Of a DNA stretch of 64,000 bases, positions 46,132 to 56,720 are shown piece after piece (the first letter of the stretch is position 1; every line of letters starts with the position of its first letter). The translations under genes and the position numbers were made by a program. The notes under the pieces are model-generated. The model did not search any database, was not told where the DNA came from, and was given only the letters and a program-made list of their open reading frames with translations. This DNA is from Vibrio gangliei (lineage in GTDB: Bacteria > Pseudomonadota > Gammaproteobacteria > Enterobacterales > Vibrionaceae). The stretch is taken from contig NZ_AP021869.1 of assembly GCF_026001925.1 (NCBI RefSeq), forward strand, positions 124,001 through 188,000. Direction: 5' to 3'.

Positions 46132-47541
46132 TTATACAGAGTAGTACAATTCAAACTCTAGTGGGTGAGTCGCCATGTTCACGCGCTCTACATCTTTTGA
46201 TTTCAAGCTGATGTAAGAGTTGATGAAGTCATCAGAGAACACGCCACCAGCGGTTAAGAACTCACGATCTTCATCTAGCGCTTTCAGTGCGATTTCTAGA
46301 GATTCTGCTACTTTTGGAATCTCAGCTGCTTCTTCTGCTGGTAGATCGTACAAGTCTTTATCCATGGCATCACCAGGGTGGATCTTGTTCTTAATACCGT
46401 CAAGACCTGCCATTAGCAGTGCCGCAAACGCTAGGTATGGGTTTGCTGCTGGATCTGGGAAGCGAGCTTCGATACGACGCGCTTTCGGGCTTGGTACCAC
46501 TGGGATACGGATAGATGCAGAACGGTTACGTGCAGAGTATGCAAGCATAACAGGTGCTTCAAACCCTGGGACTAGACGCTTGTACGAGTTAGTCGATGGG
46601 TTAGCAAAGGCGTTGATTGCACGCGCGTGCTTGATGATACCACCGATGTAGTAAAGAGCGAGTTCAGATAGACCGCCGTACTTGTCACCCGCAAATAGGT
46701 TTACACCGTCTTTTGCTAGAGATTGGTGAACGTGCATACCAGAACCGTTGTCGCCAACCAGTGGCTTAGGCATGAAAGTCGCTGTTTTGCCGTAAGCGTG
46801 CGCTACGTTATGAACCACATACTTGTAGATTTGAATTTCATCCGCTTTTTCAGTTAGCGTGTTGAAACGACATGCGATTTCGTTTTGGCCCGCGGTTGCT
46901 ACTTCGTGGTGATGAGCTTCAACCACAAGCCCCATTTCTTCCATGATTAAACACATTGCAGAACGGATATCTTGTGAAGAATCCACTGGAGCAACTGGGA
47001 AGTAACCACCTTTCACACCAGGACGGTGGCCTTTGTTGCCTTCTTCGTATGATGTGCCTGTGTTCCAAGCGGCTTCTACGTCATCAATTTTGAAGAATGC
47101 GCCAGAAATGTCGTTGCCGTATTTGATGTCATCAAATAGGAAGAATTCTGGTTCTGGACCCACAAGAACGGTGTCTGCAATGCCAGTAGAACGCATGTAA
47201 TCTTCCGCACGTTTTGCGATTGAACGTGGATCGCGATCGTAACCTTGCATCGTTGCAGGCTCAAGAATGTCACAACGGATGTTTAGCGTTGCGTCTTCTG
47301 TGAATGGGTCAAGAACTGCGCTTGATGCGTCTGGCATCATTACCATGTCTGATTCGTTAATGCCTTTCCAGCCAGCAACTGAAGAACCATCGAACATTTT
47401 ACCGTCTTCAAAGAAGTCAGCATCTACTTGGTGTGCAGGGATTGAAATGTGTTGCTCTTTACCTTTGGTATCGGTAAAGCGTAAATCAACAAATTTAACT
47501 TCGTTTTCTGTGATCAGAGATAGAACATTTTCTACTGACAT
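46132..47541 (-). CDS. glnA: glutamine synthetase, type I
   Basis: 469 residues, the standard GSI-beta length. It contains the signatures [16 protein letters not shown] near 50 and the ATP-binding region [16 protein letters not shown] near 260, and the adenylylation tyrosine in [11 protein letters not shown] near 398. The enzyme joins ammonia to glutamate using ATP and is the main entry of nitrogen under limitation. Its start has GGAGG nine bases ahead. A sigma-54 promoter and NtrC sites lie upstream, so expression responds to nitrogen. Activity is likely also controlled by adenylylation. Confidence 0.97.
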   Translation of the reverse strand: MSVENVLSLITENEVKFVDLRFTDTKGKEQHISIPAHQVDADFFEDGKMFDGSSVAGWKGINESDMVMMPDASSAVLDPFTEDATLNIRCDILEPATMQGYDRDPRSIAKRAEDYMRSTGIADTVLVGPEPEFFLFDDIKYGNDISGAFFKIDDVEAAWNTGTSYEEGNKGHRPGVKGGYFPVAPVDSSQDIRSAMCLIMEEMGLVVEAHHHEVATAGQNEIACRFNTLTEKADEIQIYKYVVHNVAHAYGKTATFMPKPLVGDNGSGMHVHQSLAKDGVNLFAGDKYGGLSELALYYIGGIIKHARAINAFANPSTNSYKRLVPGFEAPVMLAYSARNRSASIRIPVVPSPKARRIEARFPDPAANPYLAFAALLMAGLDGIKNKIHPGDAMDKDLYDLPAEEAAEIPKVAESLEIALKALDEDREFLTAGGVFSDDFINSYISLKSKDVERVNMATHPLEFELYYSV

Positions 47542-47685
47542 CTTGGATAACCTCCGGTGTTAACAATATGGTTTGAGCGATCAAAGCGATTCCAATGGAT
47601 ATCTAGCTTTAAGCATCTCGATTAAAATACAAATCTAATTTGCCAAAACTATTAGTTGCTAAAACTATTTCTTATTGAAACTAAA

Positions 47686-47700
47686 GCTAAAATCGTGCCA
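47686..47700 (-). promoter_or_regulatory. sigma-54 promoter of glnA
   Basis: Minus strand TGGCAC-GATTT-TAGC. GG and GC are 10 bases apart, as sigma-54 requires; only one base of the TTGC element differs. It lies about 145-160 bases before the glnA start. Confidence 0.8.
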
Positions 47701-47750
47701 AAAATATAAATCCTTAAAAAACAATGAATTAAAGTTATCTATACCAATTA

Positions 47751-47799
47751 AGTGCATATCATTGCACTGTTTTGGAATCGATTTGCACCAAATTGGTGC
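47751..47799. promoter_or_regulatory. NtrC enhancer region of glnA
   Basis: A perfect NtrC palindrome GCACCAAATTGGTGC at 47785-47799. A weaker copy (GCACTGTTTTGGAAT, 47764-47778) lies two turns away, and an inverted repeat AGTGCA-N6-TGCACT overlaps it at 47751-47768. All are 50-100 bases upstream of the sigma-54 promoter, the expected enhancer distance. Confidence 0.82.
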
Positions 47800-47894
47800 T
47801 TTATGTTCCATTCTGATGCAAAAAGGATAAATAACTCTCCCTATTCAGCCGAGAATTGCACGGTTTGTCAATGTAATTAATAAGGGGGGAGGTA

Positions 47895-48029
47895 ATGAGT
47901 AAGGAAAGCATCCCTATGGTGCGTAGGGCACACTTCACGGAAAAGAAAAATAAAACGCGCAATCAGAAAGAGAAGATAAAAATGAAAGGAAGAGGAAAAA
48001 TTGTGTTGCTCGTCCAGGCCTTGTACTGA
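47895..48029 (+). CDS. candidate small protein upstream of bipA
   Basis: A 44-codon frame, too short for most gene callers: MSKESIPMVRRAHF at its start, very basic (K and R about a third of residues), ending VLLVQALY. It is preceded by GGGGGGAGG, a strong ribosome-binding sequence but only 2 bases from the ATG, which is closer than ideal. Nothing in it is recognised. It sits in the 641-base gap between glnA and bipA. Confidence 0.35.
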   Translation: MSKESIPMVRRAHFTEKKNKTRNQKEKIKMKGRGKIVLLVQALY

Positions 48030-48182
48030 GTGGTCTACACTTAAATCGTCATTTCTGGGTAATATTTGTCCATTAATGTGACTTATTTCTAGGTTTTTTT
48101 CCAAAATCTGGTACATTTACGACCGTTTTTTTAATCAAGTTCGTCCAGTGTTTGGGCGTCTTTTATAAGTGAATCGAATTCC
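48030..48182. other. remaining leader of bipA
   Basis: 153 AT-rich bases between the candidate small frame and bipA. I see no terminator and no clear -10/-35 pair. The bipA promoter is probably here. Confidence 0.4.
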
Positions 48183-50012
48183 ATGACTACTCCACAGATT
48201 GATAAGTTAAGAAATATCGCGATTATCGCGCACGTTGACCACGGCAAAACGACCTTGGTTGATAAGCTTTTACAACAATCGGGTACCCTTGAATCTCGTG
48301 GTGAAGCTGAAGAGCGCGTCATGGATTCAAATGACATCGAAAAAGAACGTGGTATTACCATCCTTGCGAAAAATACCGCAATTAACTGGAATGATTACCG
48401 CATCAACATCGTAGATACTCCAGGACACGCCGACTTCGGTGGTGAAGTTGAACGTATCATGTCGATGGTTGACTCTGTGCTTCTTATTGTTGACGCAGTT
48501 GATGGCCCAATGCCTCAAACTCGTTTCGTAACACAAAAAGCGTTCGCACACGGTTTGAAACCAATCGTTGTTATCAACAAAATCGACCGTCCAGGTTCTC
48601 GTCCTGATTGGGTTATGGATCAAGTGTTCGACTTATTCGACAACCTAGGTGCAACTGACGAACAGTTAGACTTCCAAGTGGTTTACGCTTCTGCGCTTAA
48701 CGGTTGGGCGACGCTTGAAGAAGGCGAAACAGGCGAGAACATGGAACCACTATTCCAAGCTATCGTTGATAACGTTGAATGTCCAAATGTTGACATCGAC
48801 GGTTCGCTACAAATGCAAATCTCTCAACTTGATTACAACTCTTACGTAGGTGTTATCGGTGTTGCTCGTGTAACTCGTGGTACGGTTCGTCCTAACCAAC
48901 AAGTGACTATCGTTGGTGCTGATGGTAAAAAACGTAACGGTAAAGTAGGTACAGTGCTTGGTTACCTTGGCCTTGAGCGTCACGAAGTTGAGCAAGCTAA
49001 CGCGGGTGACATCATTGCAATCACGGGTCTTGGTGAGCTAAAAATCTCTGACACCATCTGTGATGTAAACAACGTTGAGCCAATGACTCCTCTTTCTGTT
49101 GACGAACCAACAGTAACCATGACGTTCCAAGTAAACACTTCTCCGTTCGCGGGTAAAGAAGGTAAGTTCGTGACTTCACGTAACATTCTTGAGCGTCTAG
49201 AAAAAGAATTAGTACACAACGTAGCATTACGTGTTGAGCAAACCGATAACCCTGATCAGTTTAAAGTATCAGGTCGTGGTGAACTTCACCTTTCTATCTT
49301 GATCGAAAATATGCGTCGTGAAGGCTTTGAGCTTGCAGTATCACGTCCAGAAGTAATCATCAAAGAAGAAAACGGCCAATTAATGGAACCGTATGAGAAA
49401 GTGACTATCGACGTGTTGGAAGAACACCAAGGTGGCATCATGGAAAACATCGGTATCCGTAAAGGTGAACTGACTGACATGGCACCAGATGGTAAAGGCC
49501 GTGTACGTATGGACTTCGATATGCCTTCTCGTGGCTTGATCGGTTTCCAAACTGAATTCTTAACGTTAACTTCAGGTTCTGGTCTGCTTTATCATACATT
49601 TGATCGTTATGATGCACACAAAGGTGGCACTATCGGTCAACGTAACAATGGTGTGTTAATTTCTAACGCAACCGGTAAAGCGTTGACTTACGCACTGTTT
49701 AACCTTCAAGACCGTGGTCGTTTATTTGCAGAGCACGCGGATGAAGTTTATGAAGGCCAAGTTATCGGTATTCACAACCGTTCAAACGACTTAACCGTAA
49801 ACTGTTTGAAAGGTAAGCAGCTAACGAACGTCCGTGCATCAGGTACAGATGAAGCTCAAACGCTATCTCCAGCAATCAAATACACGCTAGAGCAAGCACT
49901 TGAGTTCATTGATGATGACGAACTAGTAGAAGTGACACCTGAAAGTATTCGTATCCGTAAGAAGTTCCTAACGGAAAACGATCGTAAACGTGCAGGTCGT
50001 GCTGCTAAGTAA
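48183..50012 (+). CDS. bipA: translational GTPase TypA/BipA
   Basis: 609 residues. GTPase motifs: [16 protein letters not shown] (G1) near 17, RGITILAK (G2), [15 protein letters not shown] (G3) near 80 and NKIDRPG (G4) near 133. Domains II, III, V and the unique C-terminal domain follow. BipA binds the ribosome like EF-G and aids 50S assembly and growth in cold or stress. It is monocistronic with a strong terminator. Length and motifs are standard. Confidence 0.97.
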   Translation: MTTPQIDKLRNIAIIAHVDHGKTTLVDKLLQQSGTLESRGEAEERVMDSNDIEKERGITILAKNTAINWNDYRINIVDTPGHADFGGEVERIMSMVDSVLLIVDAVDGPMPQTRFVTQKAFAHGLKPIVVINKIDRPGSRPDWVMDQVFDLFDNLGATDEQLDFQVVYASALNGWATLEEGETGENMEPLFQAIVDNVECPNVDIDGSLQMQISQLDYNSYVGVIGVARVTRGTVRPNQQVTIVGADGKKRNGKVGTVLGYLGLERHEVEQANAGDIIAITGLGELKISDTICDVNNVEPMTPLSVDEPTVTMTFQVNTSPFAGKEGKFVTSRNILERLEKELVHNVALRVEQTDNPDQFKVSGRGELHLSILIENMRREGFELAVSRPEVIIKEENGQLMEPYEKVTIDVLEEHQGGIMENIGIRKGELTDMAPDGKGRVRMDFDMPSRGLIGFQTEFLTLTSGSGLLYHTFDRYDAHKGGTIGQRNNGVLISNATGKALTYALFNLQDRGRLFAEHADEVYEGQVIGIHNRSNDLTVNCLKGKQLTNVRASGTDEAQTLSPAIKYTLEQALEFIDDDELVEVTPESIRIRKKFLTENDRKRAGRAAK

Positions 50013-50043
50013 GCCGTAACCGCTTAAGCGTTTATACGCAATT

Positions 50044-50077
50044 AAAGCCGATGCTATCAATGCATCGGCTTTTTTAT
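50044..50077 (+). terminator. bipA intrinsic terminator
   Basis: AAAGCCGATGC pairs with GCATCGGCTTT, loop of seven, then six T. Confidence 0.9.
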
Positions 50078-50207
50078 TATTCTAGAGACAGCCACATAAA
50101 GTCAGCTATGTGCTTAAATTACTTTAAGATTAGAGGTTGGCACTCTATTTGAAGCGCTTTATTTTGTGAAAGAGACCATCCTAGTTAAAATCATTAGGGA
50201 CGTGATG

Positions 50208-51083
50208 ATGGATAAAAAAATCAGCGTATGTATTCATTATCTGCTGTATTTAAAAGATAGAATCGTACTGGATCGTTTAGCGGTCAATGCCGGTTACATG
50301 GCCTACATTTCTTTACTTTCATTGGTGCCGTTGATGACGGTGTTGGTGACTGCGCTTTCAAAATTTCCTGTGTTTGAAGGCATCACCGAGCAAATTCAAG
50401 AGTTCGTGTTCTTAAACTTCATGCCTGCCGCGGGGGATGCCGTAAAAAATGCGCTCAACACGTTTATCTCTAATACGTCGAGCATGACCGCCATTGGGGG
50501 TGCTTTCGTCTTTATCACTGCCATGATGTTGATTTCAAACATAGATAAAAATCTGAACTACATCTGGCGAGTCAAACGTAAACGCCGCTTGGTGTATTCT
50601 TTCTCTATGTATTGGATGGTGCTCACCTTGGGGCCGATTCTGATGGGGGCGAGCTTAGCATTAAGCTCATACATCACCTCTGAGCAGTACTTAAGCAAAG
50701 AAGTGGTGAGTGGCATTTATCGAATTTTACCGGTGCTACTTTCCATGTCGGCGTTTGTCGGCTTGTACATGCTCGTACCTAACATTAAAGTGAAACTGCA
50801 TCATGCTTGTGCAGGTGCCTTAGTGGCCGGTCTGTTGTTTGAGTTGTCGAAGAAAGGCTTTGCTATATACATCACTACTTTTCCTTCTTATCAGTTAATT
50901 TATGGTGCTTTGGCGGCGATTCCAATATTGTTCGTCTGGATTTTTTTGTGTTGGTTCATTGTATTAGTGGGCGCTGAAGTAACCGCGAGCTTAGGTGAAC
51001 GAGAGCATTGGTATAATGATGAGCCTTATCATCCATTAAGGCATGTTGTTGAAAAAGTGAAAGGAAAAGGGAACGATTCGTGA
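50208..51083 (+). CDS. yihY: YihY/BrkB family inner-membrane protein
   Basis: 291 residues from the ATG at 50208 ([14 protein letters not shown]), with AGGGA seven bases ahead; an ATG one codon earlier is possible and the GTG at 50166 is unlikely. Six membrane segments and the family stretch [20 protein letters not shown]. Once thought to be ribonuclease BN, which has since been assigned to another gene, the family has no settled function. Its stop overlaps the dtd start by four bases, so the two are coupled. Confidence 0.88.
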   Translation: MDKKISVCIHYLLYLKDRIVLDRLAVNAGYMAYISLLSLVPLMTVLVTALSKFPVFEGITEQIQEFVFLNFMPAAGDAVKNALNTFISNTSSMTAIGGAFVFITAMMLISNIDKNLNYIWRVKRKRRLVYSFSMYWMVLTLGPILMGASLALSSYITSEQYLSKEVVSGIYRILPVLLSMSAFVGLYMLVPNIKVKLHHACAGALVAGLLFELSKKGFAIYITTFPSYQLIYGALAAIPILFVWIFLCWFIVLVGAEVTASLGEREHWYNDEPYHPLRHVVEKVKGKGNDS

Positions 51084-51517
51084 TTGCTTTGATTCAAAGG
51101 GTCAGTGAGGCCAGCGTAAAAGTTGAAGGTCAGATTGTCGGGCAAATTGATAAAGGTTTACTTGTTTTGCTTGGCGTTGAAAAAGGTGACGATGAAGCCA
51201 AAGCGAAAAGGCTGACCGAGCGCGTGCTAGGTTATCGCATTTTTGAAGATGAACAGGGCAAAATGAATCTGAATGTGAAGCAAGCGGGTGGTGATGTGCT
51301 GGTGGTTTCTCAGTTTACTTTGCCAGCAGACACCAAAAAAGGCATGCGTCCAAGTTTTTCGAAGGGCGCAGATCCTGCGGAAGCTGAACGTTTGTATGAG
51401 TGTTTTTCCGATTATTGTCGCCAAGCGAATGTGCGTACCGAAAATGGCCGTTTTGCCCAAGATATGAAAGTGGCATTAGTGAATGACGGCCCCGTCACGT
51501 TCTGGTTACAAGTCTAA
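51080..51517 (+). CDS. dtd: D-aminoacyl-tRNA deacylase
   Basis: 145 residues, the exact family length, starting at GTG 51080 in a GTGA overlap with yihY. The two active-site motifs are present: SQFTL near 78 and NDGPVTF near 137, here with D in place of the common S or T after N. It frees tRNA from D-amino acids and glycine mischarged on tRNA-Ala. Cytosolic. It is in an operon with yihY upstream and the GNAT-thioesterase gene 24 bases downstream. Confidence 0.95.
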   Translation: MIALIQRVSEASVKVEGQIVGQIDKGLLVLLGVEKGDDEAKAKRLTERVLGYRIFEDEQGKMNLNVKQAGGDVLVVSQFTLPADTKKGMRPSFSKGADPAEAERLYECFSDYCRQANVRTENGRFAQDMKVALVNDGPVTFWLQV

Positions 51518-51541
51518 ATAATTAACAAGTAAGGGATTTAC

Positions 51542-52465
51542 ATGTTTAAGTTAGTGACGCCAAAAACCGAATCTGACTTGCAGGATTATTATCATTTTCG
51601 TTGGCAAATGTTGCGAGAACCATTTCACCTTCCGCTCGGATCTGAGCGTGATGAATACGATGAAATGAGTGAGCATCGCATGATTGTCGATGGCCGCGGC
51701 CGCATTATGGCGGTGGGGCGTATGTATTTAACCCCGAATAATGAAGGTCAAATTCGTTATATGGCGGTATTGCCTCAGCATAGGGGGAAAGGTCTCGGCT
51801 CGCTGATTTTAGTGGCTCTGGAGTCGTATGCGCTGCAAGAAGGGGCTAAGCGATTAGTGTGTAACTCTCGTCAGGATGCGATCAGTTTTTATGCCAAAAA
51901 TGGTTTTGAAAGCCAAGGTGAATTGAGTGACGAAATTGGTCCAGTAAGACACCAGCAAATGCTCAAGCGTTTAAAGGCCAGTGCCAATGTTTCTCGCCGA
52001 CCAGATTGGTGTGATGAGTTGCAAAAGCGTTGGCGTCAAGAAATTCCAATTTGTGCCGCAATGGGGATTCGTATTAGCCAATACACTGGGTATCAATTTG
52101 AATGCTCCGCGCCGTTAAACCCGAATATTAACCCACATGAGACCATGTTCGCTGGGTCTATTTTTACCTTAACCACTTTGACTGGGTGGGGCATGGCGTG
52201 GCTATTGATGCGTGAGAAAGGTTTGGAAGCCGATATCATTTTGGCTGACAGTAGCGTTCGTTTTCGTGCTCCCGTGACACAAAGTCCGGTTGCCGTTACT
52301 TCTTTAGATGGGATTAGTGGCGATTTAGATCGCTTAATGAACGGACGCCGCGCTCGTATTATCGTGAAAGTGACGGTTTATAGTGGTGATGTGGCGGCGG
52401 TTGAGTTTACGGGGACTTATATGCTGATGACGGACTTTTTAGGGGAAGCCCCTGTCGTTCGTTAG
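51542..52465 (+). CDS. YiiD-like GNAT/hotdog thioesterase fusion protein
   Basis: 307 residues. The N-terminal GNAT domain (about 1-145) has the acyl-CoA-binding pattern MAVLPQHRGKGLGSLIL near 75-92. The C-terminal part (about 165-305) is a hotdog-fold thioesterase of the YiiD type, with HETMFAGSIFTLTTLTGWGMA near 200-220. The matching Escherichia coli gene is yiiD, which like this one lies next to dtd. Both domains act on acyl thioesters, so a role in acyl-CoA or acyl-ACP metabolism is likely. The substrate cannot be read. It ends the yihY-dtd operon. Confidence 0.88.
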   Translation: MFKLVTPKTESDLQDYYHFRWQMLREPFHLPLGSERDEYDEMSEHRMIVDGRGRIMAVGRMYLTPNNEGQIRYMAVLPQHRGKGLGSLILVALESYALQEGAKRLVCNSRQDAISFYAKNGFESQGELSDEIGPVRHQQMLKRLKASANVSRRPDWCDELQKRWRQEIPICAAMGIRISQYTGYQFECSAPLNPNINPHETMFAGSIFTLTTLTGWGMAWLLMREKGLEADIILADSSVRFRAPVTQSPVAVTSLDGISGDLDRLMNGRRARIIVKVTVYSGDVAAVEFTGTYMLMTDFLGEAPVVR

Positions 52466-52495
52466 TGGTCGATGAAAATTCAAAATGGGTATAAA

Positions 52496-52535
52496 AATGC
52501 GCGATTCACTGAATAATGAATCGCGCATTTTTTTC
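52496..52535 (+). terminator. terminator after the yihY-dtd-yiiD operon
   Basis: A 13-bp perfect stem, AATGCGCGATTCA with TGAATCGCGCATT, loop of eight, then a T-run. Confidence 0.9.
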
Positions 52536-52586
52536 GAGCCTTTTAACAAGCAAAGAGGATGAGGTAATTGGTACGATTGGTCTTAT

Positions 52587-54605
52587 TTAGCGGCAATCGT
52601 TCTCAACTTGTACTGAATTTCTATCGCCAAGTAAGTTGAATATGAGCGCTTGGCATTGACCTTCTAATCGATATTGTAAATTGCCTTTCTCGGGAAATAA
52701 GAAATCGTACTCTCCACCGAAATGAGCAGAAAAATCTTTGCCATCAATACTAAAAGGCTTGAGCGATAAACGGCCACGGTCGGCGACTAAATGAATGTCA
52801 CTGATGGTCACCGGTTGGGCGTCTTTTTTCTGGTTAGCTTGAGACTTCGCCTTGGCGTTTTCTTTCGCGTCTTGCTCTGTTGATAACGATGTTTCGTCTT
52901 GTGGTGGCACTAACGGTTCAACCTTTATTCCTTGATTACGCAGCCATAAGGTTTGGAAGTCATCTTCGCTGGTGGCTCGAGTCACACTCGCGTCTAACTT
53001 ACCGGTCACGCTGTGATTAAAAATCAACTCATCGCCATATAAGCCTTCACCTTTGACCGTAAAGTCGGTAATGCCATCGAGATGAAGAGGCAGATCAAAC
53101 CAACGCGAGAAAAAGCGCAGTGGAATGCCAGAGGCTTCAAGGTTGACATTCCATGGTTGACTGGTTTGATTGAAAGCCATATCCGCCGTGCCTTTTACTA
53201 AGCCATTTTCGAGCGGTATAAACAGTTTATCTAGCCAGAAATGCCCCTCTTTACTGTGCATACTGACAATCGGGTTTTTGCTGGTGACGTTATCGTAGGT
53301 GGCATTGGAAGCGCTGACGGTTAATTTGCCGCGCCATAGTCCCCAGTGCTTATCCTTTTTGATCTCGATGTTGTCACCTTCAATGCTTAAACCACTGGCT
53401 TGTTTGGCCGGAGTGGTAGTCAGGTCGATAAACTGTACATTATTGATGGTGACCATCTTAGCTTCAATGTTTTCCAACTGTTGCAAGTAATCGGCCACAT
53501 GCTGTTTCGTTTCAGGGGTTGGAAACCATTTCATGTTGTTGATATTCAGCTGAGCGAGGTTCAAGCTGGTTGGGGTTAGGGTGCCTTGCAGGTGTAAATT
53601 ACCTTGCAACATTTCTAAAGAAATATCTCGAATATTGACCGTATCGGGCTGTAGGCTGATATCCATCGCTGGGGATTGAATTGCTTGTCCTAAAAGGCTC
53701 ATGTTGTCCGCAGTGGCGAAGACTGAGGTATCACGCTGTTGCCAAACCTGTAAAGGCAGACGTAAGTCATTGGCATTTAATTTGATGTTATTGGCACTCA
53801 ATAGCGAGGTTTCTATGCTCGATTCACTGATGGTTAAATCATCGATCAGCATAGGAATGTGGTCGAACCAATTCAGACTGGCTTTGCTGATGCTGTCTAA
53901 ATCATTTTGCTGCAAACGTAGCCCTGTGATGGACACTCGCGGTAATTGCCATTCAGTTTCGGTTTGTTTTTTGGTTGCTTGAGCCGCAAATTGGCCTTGT
54001 CGCCATTGGAAGCGAATATCGTAAAAAGTGGTATGTGTTGGGGTGATGTCGACATCCAAATACACTTTATCTAAGGCTTCACCTTGCCAATACAGTTGGT
54101 CAGCAGATAATTGAATCTCGCCATAAAACGGTAATAAAGGGGCATCACGATGCTTCGGTTGTTTGATTTGAATATTTACATCTCGAGCGACCCAGCCTTG
54201 GTTGGCAAAATCAATATTGGCGATAGAGAGCTGGTTCAATTGCATATAACGAGGTAACGTCATTTTGGGCCAGCCGCTTTGTAATTTAACTCCATCGATA
54301 ACCACATTATCGATTTGAATCTTATTTTCAGCCCAGATTTGGTCACCCAGCCAAATATCCATTTGTTCGATTAAGGTCGATGAATTGTCTTGGCGTTTGA
54401 TTAACACGCCATCAAGTTGAATATGATGGGGTTCTTGATAGGAGTATGTGACACCTCGCACCTGGACTTGACCGTCATAAACGTATTCCAGCGCAGTGTT
54501 AACGACTTGTGCCGCATATTTTGTGTGCAGAGCAGAATAAGACGCGGATAGCGCAATTACCACTAATGACAGTAAGCCGACAACAATGGCAAGCAGTTTT
54601 CTCAT
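52587..54605 (-). CDS. AsmA family envelope protein
   Basis: 672 residues from the ATG at 54605 (MRKLLAIVVGLLSLVVIALSA), with AGGA six bases ahead. One N-terminal membrane helix anchors a large periplasmic part, rich in beta strands (repeated LxLxxVxIxG patterns), as in the AsmA/YhdP bridge-like lipid-transfer group. A hydrophilic Q/K/A-rich stretch near 580-600 interrupts it. AsmA-like proteins span the periplasm and help move phospholipid to the outer membrane; for this subgroup that is inference. It stands alone, tail to tail with the yiiD-like gene. Confidence 0.78.
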   Translation of the reverse strand: MRKLLAIVVGLLSLVVIALSASYSALHTKYAAQVVNTALEYVYDGQVQVRGVTYSYQEPHHIQLDGVLIKRQDNSSTLIEQMDIWLGDQIWAENKIQIDNVVIDGVKLQSGWPKMTLPRYMQLNQLSIANIDFANQGWVARDVNIQIKQPKHRDAPLLPFYGEIQLSADQLYWQGEALDKVYLDVDITPTHTTFYDIRFQWRQGQFAAQATKKQTETEWQLPRVSITGLRLQQNDLDSISKASLNWFDHIPMLIDDLTISESSIETSLLSANNIKLNANDLRLPLQVWQQRDTSVFATADNMSLLGQAIQSPAMDISLQPDTVNIRDISLEMLQGNLHLQGTLTPTSLNLAQLNINNMKWFPTPETKQHVADYLQQLENIEAKMVTINNVQFIDLTTTPAKQASGLSIEGDNIEIKKDKHWGLWRGKLTVSASNATYDNVTSKNPIVSMHSKEGHFWLDKLFIPLENGLVKGTADMAFNQTSQPWNVNLEASGIPLRFFSRWFDLPLHLDGITDFTVKGEGLYGDELIFNHSVTGKLDASVTRATSEDDFQTLWLRNQGIKVEPLVPPQDETSLSTEQDAKENAKAKSQANQKKDAQPVTISDIHLVADRGRLSLKPFSIDGKDFSAHFGGEYDFLFPEKGNLQYRLEGQCQALIFNLLGDRNSVQVENDCR

Positions 54606-54768
54606 GTAATGTCCTATTATATTCAAGTCACTGGGTAGGGTAACTCATTCCAAAATCATTGAATCGTGAGAATAAACATATGCATCAATGACGAGGGGGA
54701 AGTATAAGCACTTCTGCTTGTTGGCACAATTTTGATGTGGGGTTTAAATTATCCTGCGCCTGAATAAA

Positions 54769-54794
54769 AACGAGAAACCCGTAGGCTTCTCGTT
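54769..54794 (-). terminator. pckA intrinsic terminator
   Basis: AACGAGAA pairs with TTCTCGTT, loop of ten with extra CC/GG pairs; on the minus strand TTTTTATTC follows. Confidence 0.82.
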
Positions 54795-54817
54795 GTGGTT
54801 AACGTGGTTAAATAGAA

Positions 54818-56452
54818 TTAGTCCAGTTGAGGGCCAGCTTTGACTAATGCTTTACCTTCCTCGTTATCAGTATATTGAGCAAAGTTCTTAATGAACAATT
54901 GTGCGAGCTCATCCGCTTTGGCTTGCCATTGCTCGGCATTTTCATAGGTATCCCTAGGATCCAAAATGCTGGCATCTACGTTCGGAAGCGAAGTGGGTAC
55001 TTCAAGGTTAAAGGTTGGGATCACCTTGGTTTCTGCATGATCAATTGAACCATCTAAGATTGCATCGATAATGCCACGAGTATCTTGAATCGAAATACGT
55101 TTACCACTGCCGTTCCAACCAGTGTTAACTAGGTAGGCTTCCGCGCCCGCTGCTTCCATGCGTTTGACTAACACTTCCGCGTATTGGGTTGGGTGCAAAG
55201 TTAAGAAAGCGGCGCCAAAGGCGGCTGAGAAGGTTGGCGTTGGTTCGGTAATGCCACGTTCTGTCCCCGCTAACTTGGCAGTAAAGCCAGATAAGAAATG
55301 GTATTTGGTTTGCTCTGGTGTCAATTTAGACACTGGGGGCAACACACCAAAGGCATCCGCGGTTAAGAAAATCACTTTTTGTGCGTGACCGGCTTTGGAT
55401 ACCGGCTTAACGATATTATCGATATGATAAATCGGGTAAGACACGCGGGTGTTTTCGGTTTTTGACCCATCATCGAAATCGATTTTACCCTCTGGCGTGA
55501 CTGACACATTTTCTAGCAATGCGTCACGACGAATCGCATGGTAAATATCTGGCTCGGCTTCTTTCGATAGCTTGATGGTTTTGGCGTAACAGCCGCCTTC
55601 AAAGTTGAATACGCCATCGTCATCCCAACCGTGCTCATCATCACCGATTAATTGGCGTTTTGGATCGGTCGAAAGGGTGGTTTTACCTGTGCCAGAAAGG
55701 CCAAAGAAAATCGCGACATCGCCTTTTTCACCAACATTGGCAGAACAGTGCATTGACGCCATGCCTTTCAGTGGTAACAGGTAGTTCATCATCGCGAACA
55801 TGCCTTTTTTCATCTCACCGCCGTACCAAGTACCACCGATGATTTGAATGCGTTCGGTGAGGTTAAATGCCACAAAGTTTTCTGAATTGAGACCTTGTTC
55901 TTTCCAGTTTGGATTGGTGGTTTTCGCACCATTCATGACCACAAAGTCCGGAGTGAAATCTTCTAATTCCGCTTCACTTGGGCGGATAAACATGTTTTTT
56001 ACGAAGTGTGCTTGCCAAGCGACCTCGGTAATAACCCGGACTTTTAAGCGAGATTCTGGGTTAGCGCCACAGAAGCAATCACCCACAAATAAACGTTTAT
56101 TTGATAATTGCTTGGTGACCAATGATTTCAGCTCTTTCCAAACCTCAGGAGTGATGGGTTTATTATCGTTTTTACCTTGATCAGACCACCACAGCGTATC
56201 TTTGGTGACCTCATCTTTGACGATGTATTTGTCTTTAGGTGAGCGGCCAGTAAAGATGCCAGTGTCGACAGAAACCGCGCCTAATTCCGTCACGATACCT
56301 TTTTCATAGCCAGTTAATTCGGCTTTGGTTTCTTCGGCAAAGAGTTGTTCGTAGCTTGGGTTGCGAACAATATCAGTCACGTTGCTGATACCGTAAGCAG
56401 ATAGATCTAACGTAGTTGTAGGTGCAAGAGTAGCCTGATCCATAACAGTCAT
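54818..56452 (-). CDS. pckA: phosphoenolpyruvate carboxykinase (ATP)
   Basis: 544 residues, start ATG 56452 with AAGGAG six bases ahead. Motifs: RSPKDKYIV near 70 for substrate, kinase-1 [11 protein letters not shown] near 255, kinase-2 LIGDDEHGW near 272 and NFEGGCYAK near 290. The enzyme turns oxaloacetate and ATP into phosphoenolpyruvate, the entry to gluconeogenesis from acetate, amino acids and TCA intermediates. Upstream, AAGTTGTGATC is repeated at 56581 and 56624 and resembles CRP half-sites, but that is weak. The IS3-type element begins 238 bases upstream of the start. Confidence 0.97.
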   Translation of the reverse strand: MTVMDQATLAPTTTLDLSAYGISNVTDIVRNPSYEQLFAEETKAELTGYEKGIVTELGAVSVDTGIFTGRSPKDKYIVKDEVTKDTLWWSDQGKNDNKPITPEVWKELKSLVTKQLSNKRLFVGDCFCGANPESRLKVRVITEVAWQAHFVKNMFIRPSEAELEDFTPDFVVMNGAKTTNPNWKEQGLNSENFVAFNLTERIQIIGGTWYGGEMKKGMFAMMNYLLPLKGMASMHCSANVGEKGDVAIFFGLSGTGKTTLSTDPKRQLIGDDEHGWDDDGVFNFEGGCYAKTIKLSKEAEPDIYHAIRRDALLENVSVTPEGKIDFDDGSKTENTRVSYPIYHIDNIVKPVSKAGHAQKVIFLTADAFGVLPPVSKLTPEQTKYHFLSGFTAKLAGTERGITEPTPTFSAAFGAAFLTLHPTQYAEVLVKRMEAAGAEAYLVNTGWNGSGKRISIQDTRGIIDAILDGSIDHAETKVIPTFNLEVPTSLPNVDASILDPRDTYENAEQWQAKADELAQLFIKNFAQYTDNEEGKALVKAGPQLD

Positions 56453-56686
56453 AGATGCTCCTTAATAGGAAATTTGTAGGATATTTATATTATTTTAGTT
56501 GAAATACACTATAACCACTTTCTTCGTGCGGTTTTATGATCGTGTATACAACTTTAGAGTAGCAAAGAAAGAAATAGAAAAAGTTGTGATCAAGAGCAGT
56601 CTGATTAATATCTGAAACGAAATAAGTTGTGATCTAAAACAGGCTAGATAGGCTGAGGAGGGGATTAAGAAAACAAAAAAGCCGCT

Positions 56687-56689
56687 TTT
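56687..56689. repeat. probable 3-bp target duplication, left copy
   Basis: TTT borders the IS3-type element on both sides (56687-56689 and 58116-58118). Three bases is the usual length for the IS150 group. In a T-rich flank this alone is weak evidence. Confidence 0.6.
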
Positions 56690-56720
56690 TGAAGTGACCC
56701 CATAAAGTTGGACAGTTCTG

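Noticed and set aside
56581..56634. Two CRP sites upstream of pckA (AAGTTGTGATC twice, 43 bases apart)
   Set aside because: Each is a half-site without the TCACA partner; the repeat is noted but not called.
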